Assembly: GCA_003224075.1 (NCBI GenBank)
Contig: QHYF01000065.1
Coordinates: forward strand, 1 to 12,484
Source: Acidobacteriota bacterium
GTDB taxonomy: Bacteria; Acidobacteriota; Terriglobia; Acidiferrales; UBA7541
Reading direction: 5' to 3'
DNA: 12,484 bases
The number at the start of each line of letters is the position of its first letter. The stretch's first letter is position 1. A program made the translations under genes and the position numbers. Shown here piece after piece: positions 7,568 through 12,484 of the stretch. Under the pieces are notes generated by a model. That model searched no databases and was not told where the DNA came from. It was given only the letters and a program-made list of their open reading frames with translations.

Positions 7568-7779
7568 GATGCACTCCTCGATCGTGCTCGAAATACCCAA
7601 ACTGGCAGTGGCTCCTACCGGATGGACGACGTAGCGGCGCGGCAGCGGTCGAATTCAGGCAACGCAACGCCAAGGCCCTCTCCGGCACCCACACCTGCAT
7701 GTTAGTATGAAGCACATTCGATGCAAAACGTTTACTGAGGCGGCCGCGTGGCGGCAGACAAAGCGAGGAGGGTGGATTC
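7568..7779. promoter_or_regulatory. Divergent intergenic region between VWFA protein and M20 peptidase genes
   Basis: These 212 bp separate two exported-protein genes transcribed away from each other, so both promoters should lie here. I see no strong sigma-70 pair. The palindrome AAACGTTT at 7726-7733, in the context GCAAAACGTTTACT, lies 46 bp before the peptidase start and has the central-CG form of LacI-family operators. The peptidase Shine-Dalgarno (GAGGAGGG) is at 7765-7772. Confidence 0.4.
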
Positions 7780-9246
7780 GTGAATTGGAACCGCATCATT
7801 CGAGTTTTGGCGGGAGCGGCAGCGTTGGTGGGGGTCGCAAGTATGCCGGTTGCCGCGCAGGTGGCGCCTCCGGCGGCGCCGGGGATTCCCTCAAATCCGT
7901 CGCCGATTGGGGATACATCGGCGATTGCAAGGGAAGCGCAAGGCTGGCTGGCGGATCTGGTGCGGATCAACACGACGAATCCGCCGGGAAATGAGCAGAT
8001 GGCAGCGATGTATATCGCCGGGATTTTGAATAAGGAAGGGATCAAGCCGGAAATTCTTGAGGTGACTCCCGGGCGGAGCGCGGTGGTGGCGCGGCTGCGG
8101 AGTGGTGTGATGGCCGATCCTTCGAAGGCGCTTTTGCTTGTGGCGCACGTGGACGTGGTTGGAGTGGACAAGTCGAAATGGACAGTCGATCCATTCGGCG
8201 CCGTGATGAAGGATGGATATCTGTATGGACGCGGCGCGATCGACGACAAGGGGATGCTCGCCGCAAATCTGGCGGGGTTCATTGCGTTGAAGCGCGCGAA
8301 CGTTCGCCTGAATCGCGACGTGATCTTCCTAGCCACCGCGGATGAAGAACAGGGCGGCGACGCGAGCATCAAGATTCTGATCGCGAAACACTGGGACAAA
8401 TTCGCGGCGGGGTTCGCGCTGAATGAAGGCGGCGAAGTCTTGTTGAAGAACGGCAAAGTACAATACGTGGCGGTACAGGCGAGTGAGAAAGTGCCTGTGA
8501 ACGTTGCCGTAATTGCCCGCGGGACGTCGGGGCATGCCTCGAGGCCCACGAAGGACAACGCGGTGGTTCATCTGGCCTCGGCGATAGTGAAAATCGGAGG
8601 CTACTCCGCGCCGGTGCACTTCACCACGATTGCGCGGCGATATTTCGAACAGCTTGCGGCCATCGAAGACGATGAAATTGGGAAGTGGATGCGGTCTTTG
8701 GATGCTTCCGATCGCGGCGAGCACGCGCAGAAAGTGGTTTCGGACGCGAACCCGCTTTGGAACTCAATGATGCGGGATACCATTGCGCCAACGATGCTCT
8801 CCGCAGGCGTGCGCGCGAACGTCATTCCCGGAGAGGCCCGGGCAATCCTGAACATTCGCCTGCTGCCGGGAGATACCGTCAACATGCTTCTGGCAGATCT
8901 GACCAAACTCGTAAGTGATCCGCAGATCCGTTTTGAAATCCAGCCGGACGCGGGGCTCGCGGCTCCGCCGTCTTCCCTGGAGTCGGATTTTTATGCCGCA
9001 ATCACAAGAGTCGCCGAGAGAGAGTTCTCGAACGCGCCCGTTCTGCCGTTTCAGTCCACCGGAGCGACCGATTCCGCCCAGTTGCGGCTGCACAACGTGC
9101 AAGCCTATGGCCTGCTTCCGTTCCCGCTGACCGATGAGGACTTCCGGCGAATGCACGGAGATGATGAGAGGATTCCGCTGGCCTCCTTCAACAAAGGCGT
9201 GGATTTGCTGGCGCGAGTTCTCGCGGAATTTGCGGTAGCGCGATAG
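7780..9246 (+). CDS. Secreted M20-family metallopeptidase
   Basis: This 488-residue zinc exopeptidase/amidohydrolase of the M20 (M20/M25/M40, carboxypeptidase or dipeptidase-like) family carries an N-terminal signal peptide. A positive start (MNWNRIIR) and hydrophobic core precede a likely cleavage after PVAA, about residue 26. Both zinc sites are visible: His123 and Asp125 in VAHVDVV, bridging Asp155 in GRGAIDDKG, catalytic Glu189 with ligand Glu190 in TADEEQGG, Glu216 in LNEGGE, and His459 in RMHGDDERI. The GTSGHASRP motif belongs to the inserted dimerisation (lid) domain. The GTG start at 7780 is supported by GAGGAGGG upstream. It probably acts in the periplasm or outside the cell on peptides or N-acyl amino acids; the exact substrate is not evident. 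The gene looks monocistronic, with a 110-nt gap before pyk. Confidence 0.94.
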   Translation: MNWNRIIRVLAGAAALVGVASMPVAAQVAPPAAPGIPSNPSPIGDTSAIAREAQGWLADLVRINTTNPPGNEQMAAMYIAGILNKEGIKPEILEVTPGRSAVVARLRSGVMADPSKALLLVAHVDVVGVDKSKWTVDPFGAVMKDGYLYGRGAIDDKGMLAANLAGFIALKRANVRLNRDVIFLATADEEQGGDASIKILIAKHWDKFAAGFALNEGGEVLLKNGKVQYVAVQASEKVPVNVAVIARGTSGHASRPTKDNAVVHLASAIVKIGGYSAPVHFTTIARRYFEQLAAIEDDEIGKWMRSLDASDRGEHAQKVVSDANPLWNSMMRDTIAPTMLSAGVRANVIPGEARAILNIRLLPGDTVNMLLADLTKLVSDPQIRFEIQPDAGLAAPPSSLESDFYAAITRVAEREFSNAPVLPFQSTGATDSAQLRLHNVQAYGLLPFPLTDEDFRRMHGDDERIPLASFNKGVDLLARVLAEFAVAR

Positions 9247-9356
9247 GCCAGCAAGGAAGCAATTCGCAAAGATTAAGAAAAAAAAAGACTGTCGTTTCTG
9301 ACGGCCATCCACTGAAAAATAAGGTCAGACGAGAATAGTTGCCCACAGAAGAGACC
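9247..9356 (+). promoter_or_regulatory. Intergenic leader before pyruvate kinase
   Basis: This 110-nt gap contains a run of nine A (9278-9286) and an inverted pair TCTGAC (9297-9302) and GTCAGA (9324-9329), enclosing 21 nt. The A-run could act as an upstream promoter element or, on the other strand, as a T-run. No convincing -35/-10 boxes or terminator for the peptidase gene are visible. Confidence 0.3.
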
Positions 9357-10781
9357 ATGAGTTTTCGTCACTCCAAGATTGTGTGCACGATTGGGCCGGC
9401 GAGCCGTTCGCCGCGGATGATTGACCGCTTGTTGAGCGCGGGAATGGACGTCGCAAGGTTTAATGTTTCGCACGGCACACGCGAGGAGCATGCGAAGAGC
9501 ATCACGTTGCTTCGTGCGGCCTCTGGCGAACACGAAAAGCCAATCGCGATTCTGGCCGACCTTCAAGGGCCGAAAATCCGGACGGGACCGCTGGCAGGGG
9601 GCGGGCCGGTCATGCTCCGTGCCGGGCAGCGCTTCGTGATCACCACGGCAAAGGTGCTGGGCGATTCGACGCGGGTGAATACCACATTCACACGGTTGCC
9701 CAGAGACGTTCACTGCGGCGACCGCATCTTGCTTTCGGACGGGTTGATCGAGCTCCGAGTCGAACAGGTGCGCGACCGCCAAGTTGTTTGCACGGTCGTG
9801 AACGGCGGCGCGCTGGGGGAGCACAAAGGGATCAATCTTCCGGGAGTGAAGCTGCGCATTCCTGCGATGACGCCGAAAGACCGTGAGGATCTGGTGTTCG
9901 CGCTGAAACATGGGGCGGATTATATCGCCGTCAGTTTTGTTCGCCGCCCGGAGGACGTGCTGCTGGCCAAGCAACTGATTCGCCGCGCCGGGAAAGACAC
10001 CCCCGTGATCGCCAAGCTGGAGAAGCCGGAAGCGATCGAAAACTTGGACGGGATTCTTCGCGTCGCCGACGGCGTGATGGTGGCGCGCGGAGACCTCGGC
10101 GTGGAGATGAATCCGGAGCGCGTGCCGGTCGTCCAGAAAACAGTCATCGCGCGGGCAAGAGAATTCCGGCGCCCCGTGATTACCGCGACGCAGATGCTGG
10201 AATCCATGACGGAAAACCCGAGGCCGACGCGCGCGGAGGCTTCCGATGTGGCCAACGCGATATTCGACGCGTCGGACGCGGTGATGCTCTCAGCGGAAAC
10301 CGCAACGGGGAAATATCCCGTGGAGGCCGTTGACATGATGGCCCGCGTCATCGAAGAGGCGGAAGCGAGTATCAAGGAATTTCCGCGGCCGGCGGCACAG
10401 GAACAGTTGAAGGTTGCAGGGACGGTGGCGGAACTCGTGTGCCACGCTTCGCGCGAGCTGCACATGAAGTTAATCGCGGTGTTTACGCACAGCGGGTTTA
10501 CAGCGCGGCTGGTTTCGCGCTACCGCCCGCTGGTGCCAATCGTTGCGTTCTCGCCGGAAGCCGAAACGCGGCGGCGGATGGCCTTGATCTGGGGCGTCTG
10601 TCCGAGGAAGATTCAGGATGTCAAGAAGGTCGACGGGCTGGCCAAGGTCGCAGAGAGACGGTTGCTGGAAGAGCGGCTGGTGCGCAAAGGCGATGTGATC
10701 GGTATCGTCGCTGGGACGCCGATGGGTATTCGCGGGACGACCAACTTCATGAAGTTTCACGTCATCGGCGGGCCGGCTTAG
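9357..10781 (+). CDS. pyk: Pyruvate kinase
   Basis: This cytosolic enzyme makes pyruvate and ATP from phosphoenolpyruvate and ADP, the last step of glycolysis. The ATG at 9357 gives 474 residues, the standard bacterial length; an upstream TTG at 9339 adds six residues without family support. The N-terminal barrel opens with SKIVCTIGPASRS, followed by RFNVSHGT. The B-domain is inserted after GPKIRTGPL. The active-site signature IAKLEKPEAIEN carries Lys220 and metal-binding Glu222, Asp246 lies in ARGDLGVEM, and Thr278 in TATQMLESM. The C-terminal allosteric domain follows (FTHSGFTARLVSRYRP...PMGIRGTTNFMKFH). It ends without the extra PEP-utiliser domain found in Bacillus-type enzymes. It lies alone between the M20 peptidase and the opposing rhomboid gene, about 4 kb from gpmI. 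Confidence 0.97.
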   Translation: MSFRHSKIVCTIGPASRSPRMIDRLLSAGMDVARFNVSHGTREEHAKSITLLRAASGEHEKPIAILADLQGPKIRTGPLAGGGPVMLRAGQRFVITTAKVLGDSTRVNTTFTRLPRDVHCGDRILLSDGLIELRVEQVRDRQVVCTVVNGGALGEHKGINLPGVKLRIPAMTPKDREDLVFALKHGADYIAVSFVRRPEDVLLAKQLIRRAGKDTPVIAKLEKPEAIENLDGILRVADGVMVARGDLGVEMNPERVPVVQKTVIARAREFRRPVITATQMLESMTENPRPTRAEASDVANAIFDASDAVMLSAETATGKYPVEAVDMMARVIEEAEASIKEFPRPAAQEQLKVAGTVAELVCHASRELHMKLIAVFTHSGFTARLVSRYRPLVPIVAFSPEAETRRRMALIWGVCPRKIQDVKKVDGLAKVAERRLLEERLVRKGDVIGIVAGTPMGIRGTTNFMKFHVIGGPA

Positions 10782-10802
10782 CAGGAAAGTTTGGAACCTA
10801 TT

Positions 10803-10837
10803 TCTAGCGTCGAACCTCGAACCTCCAGCTTCTAGTT
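10803..10837. repeat. Five tandem degenerate heptamers at the pyk / rhomboid convergent junction
   Basis: Successive 7-bp units read TCTAGCG, TCGAACC, TCGAACC, TCCAGCT, TCTAGTT. All begin with TC and have A at position 4; the second and third are identical. The array fills most of the 50-bp gap and runs into the end of the rhomboid gene, whose stop codon (10832-10834) lies within the last unit. It may be a small remnant of a heptanucleotide repeat. No role is apparent, and no terminator hairpin is visible in the gap. Confidence 0.5.
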
Positions 10838-11611
10838 GACCCAATTGTCCGGTCGCGAGGGCGGCTCTTTTCTGTGCTTGTTGATGTAGACCTCGAACCG
10901 TTTGCGGTTGCGTTTGTGCTGCCAGTCGGTGACCGTGTTGCGCACGTTGTAAAGGAAAGAACCGCGCCGCAGATACACATAACCCACAAGCATGCCGCCC
11001 AAGTGGCACAGGTGTCCGATTCCGTCGCCACCAGACCCAAGCGTGAAAAAGAATTCGATCGCACCCATCGCCGCGACGTAGGGGCGCATGGGGATGTTCA
11101 CCGGCAATGGGAAGAGCCAGATTCTGCGATCCGGGAAGAGGATTGCGTTGGCGATGAGGATTCCGAAAATGGCGCCAGACGCACCAATCGTTGGGATGTC
11201 GGATGGCGGCTTCCCAAAAAACATCGGAATTGTCTTCACGAGGACCTCGATCAGGCCCGCACCGACTCCACAAAGGAAAAAATAGTTCAGAAAACGACGC
11301 TTCCCCCAGACAAGTTCCAGTTCGCGCCCAAACATCCAAAGCCAGAGCATATTGATGAGGAGATGTCCGACCCCGCCGTGGAGAAAGATGTATGTGAAAG
11401 GCTGCCAAATGCGGAGCCCCGGAATAACAGCGGAAGGAACCAGGCCGAAGATTTGCTTAAAGCGGTGATACTCAAAATCGGGACTAACAAGAATCTGCAG
11501 CAGGGTCTGGGCAAGAAAAACGCCGACACAAACCAGTACGAGGAGTTTTACCCCTGGAGTGATGAAACCACGCCAGTCGAAGGGGATTCGCCTCGCGCCG
11601 TACGTTGGCAT
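10832..11611 (-). CDS. Rhomboid family intramembrane serine protease
   Basis: This 259-residue inner-membrane protease cleaves transmembrane segments of other proteins. The rhomboid pattern is complete: His83 and Asn87 in the HxxxN motif of GHLLINMLW (oxyanion region), nucleophile Ser145 in IGASGAIFG, and catalytic His203 in HLCHLGGMLVGY. Hydrophobic stretches support about six membrane segments (first at about residues 22-43). A charged cytosolic tail of about 35 residues is rich in Arg and Lys. The start at ATG 11611 lacks a clear Shine-Dalgarno, but the N-terminus beginning MPTYG followed by a basic segment looks right for the family. It lies 98 nt downstream of the OPT transporter gene on the same strand and may be transcribed with it. 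Substrates cannot be predicted. Confidence 0.93.
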   Translation of the reverse strand: MPTYGARRIPFDWRGFITPGVKLLVLVCVGVFLAQTLLQILVSPDFEYHRFKQIFGLVPSAVIPGLRIWQPFTYIFLHGGVGHLLINMLWLWMFGRELELVWGKRRFLNYFFLCGVGAGLIEVLVKTIPMFFGKPPSDIPTIGASGAIFGILIANAILFPDRRIWLFPLPVNIPMRPYVAAMGAIEFFFTLGSGGDGIGHLCHLGGMLVGYVYLRRGSFLYNVRNTVTDWQHKRNRKRFEVYINKHRKEPPSRPDNWVN

Positions 11612-11709
11612 ACTGGCAGTTTACGGCGACGAAGCGTGTCCGTCAAAGTGCGGTTCTTGCGCCTATCGCCCACTCGGCGGCATAGGGATTGGCGCTCTCG
11701 CTCATCGGG

Positions 11710-12484
11710 TCAGCCCAGCTTCTTGCGAGCGAAATAGAAGAGCGAAGCCGCGAGAAGCGCGAACATGAATACCCCGAAAAGGTTGCTGGTGGCCAATGCG
11801 CCAAGAAGCTTCGGTCCAAACGAAAACAAGTCCGGGCGCCAAGGAAGCCGCAGAAGCGAGGCCACCCAATGGGGTGTTCGCGTGAAGACTTCCGGGTCCT
11901 GCAACAGATTGATGATGATGCCGAGCAAGCCAAAAACGCCGCCGGCGGCGATCAATCCGCTGGAGTAGAGGGCTCCGGGGCTGGCCTCGCTCTCGTCTTT
12001 TTTCTTCGTCGTTGCTTCGACGAGTACGCGGACGAGCCCGCCCGCGAACATCGCCGAGGTCGTGGCGATGGAGAGATACGAGCCGGTGGCGAACGCCAGA
12101 GAACGCACCCCCAGAACTTCAACGGCAACCACCAGTGCGACACCCATCAGCACCAAGCGCCAAGGCAAGCGCTGATTGAGAATGCCGTTAATGACGGTGG
12201 CCATGAGCCGCGCTTGCGGAGCAGGGGCCTTGTCGCTCCCGATGCCTTGCGCCCACTGAAGCTCGATTCGCTTGGTTCCACGGTCGTAAAGGTACTCACC
12301 GTCGGGAATTTCATGCGAGCCCAAGGAATTGATCAGCGCATAGTTCTTGCCCTGGTAAACGAACGTGTCTCGTTCGACCTTCACGCCGGAAGGCAAAGCC
12401 TGGAGGTTGACCGGAATCTGCGTGGGCAAATATTTCTCAAGCCCCTTGTTCATGAGATTTAGAGTTGCGCCGATGGCGACCGTC
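11710..12484 (-). CDS. OPT-family transporter, C-terminal part (runs off right edge)
   Basis: This is the C-terminal portion (about 258 residues visible) of an oligopeptide transporter (OPT) family membrane protein; members import oligopeptides or metal-siderophore complexes. The frame stays open to the right edge. The ATG at 12453 is internal, as the residues before it (TVAIGATLNL) continue smoothly into MNKGLEKYLP. Matching family features include the PAPQARLMATVINGIL segment before a membrane helix, the LPWRLVLMG and EVLGVRSLAFATGSYL helices, the TSAMFAGGLVRVLVE helix followed by a charged loop (TTKKKDESEA), then SSGLIAAGG and two final helices. About five membrane segments are visible. 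Substrate (peptide versus metal chelate) is undetermined. After its stop there are 98 nt before the rhomboid gene, containing only a 20-codon ORF (11643-11705) without a Shine-Dalgarno, which I do not call a gene. Confidence 0.88.
   Translation of the reverse strand, partial: TVAIGATLNLMNKGLEKYLPTQIPVNLQALPSGVKVERDTFVYQGKNYALINSLGSHEIPDGEYLYDRGTKRIELQWAQGIGSDKAPAPQARLMATVINGILNQRLPWRLVLMGVALVVAVEVLGVRSLAFATGSYLSIATTSAMFAGGLVRVLVEATTKKKDESEASPGALYSSGLIAAGGVFGLLGIIINLLQDPEVFTRTPHWVASLLRLPWRPDLFSFGPKLLGALATSNLFGVFMFALLAASLFYFARKKLG

Noticed and set aside
6413..7705. 430-codon open frame on the + strand, longer than the gene opposite it
   Set aside because: Its translation has no recognisable domain or signal. 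The minus-strand frame has a Shine-Dalgarno, a signal peptide and clear VWFA family motifs. Long antisense frames are common in GC-rich coding DNA.
10782..10831. Rho-independent terminator between pyk and the rhomboid gene
   Set aside because: No GC-rich inverted repeat followed by a T-run is present on either strand; only the heptamer tandem is visible.
11643..11705. 20-codon ORF starting 5 nt after the OPT transporter stop on the - strand
   Set aside because: It has no Shine-Dalgarno and no recognisable sequence, and is too short to support as a gene from this window alone.

Overview
The window reads as ordinary chromosome from a moderately GC-rich bacterium, most likely a member of the Acidobacteriota. 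The best taxonomic marker is the minus-strand gene at 6467-7567. It has a signal peptide, a Pro/Gln-rich linker and a von Willebrand A-like domain in the arrangement known as the acidobacterial VWFA-related family. The secreted M28 and M20 peptidases and the OPT transporter fit such an organism but do not prove it. There are no RNA genes, insertion sequences, phage genes, CRISPR arrays or toxin/defence genes.

Layout, left to right. A 5'-truncated M28 peptidase of the glutamate carboxypeptidase II type (+, to 1481) converges on a pyridoxamine-phosphate-oxidase-like FMN protein (-, 1534-2187), with a strong hairpin between them. After a 284-bp divergent intergenic region come three + strand genes: a class V aminotransferase of the cysteine-desulfurase-like type (2472-3749), cofactor-independent phosphoglycerate mutase gpmI (3807-5366) and a D-2-hydroxyacid dehydrogenase (5374-6381). 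The last two are 7 nt apart and very probably co-transcribed. The VWFA protein (-, 6467-7567) converges on this cluster. It is divergent from a secreted M20 metallopeptidase (+, 7780-9246), which is followed by pyruvate kinase pyk (+, 9357-10781). The right end holds two minus-strand membrane proteins: an intramembrane rhomboid protease (10832-11611) and the C-terminal part of an OPT-family transporter that runs off the right edge (11710-12484).

How the genes fit together. Phosphoglycerate mutase (3-PG to 2-PG) and pyruvate kinase (PEP to pyruvate) are two steps of lower glycolysis, lying about 4 kb apart. The hydroxyacid dehydrogenase behind gpmI probably reduces a small 2-oxoacid such as glyoxylate or hydroxypyruvate and looks NADPH-preferring. 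The two exported peptidases and the OPT transporter would suit peptide scavenging, but nothing in the layout shows they are co-regulated.

I found no clear undescribed multi-gene system. The points most worth a second look are the cysteine-desulfurase fold protein with Tyr at the catalytic Cys position, the VWA domain with a degenerate metal site, and a small tandem of degenerate heptamers that runs into the end of the rhomboid gene. Several translation starts were moved from the longest open frame to starts supported by family alignment or a Shine-Dalgarno sequence.
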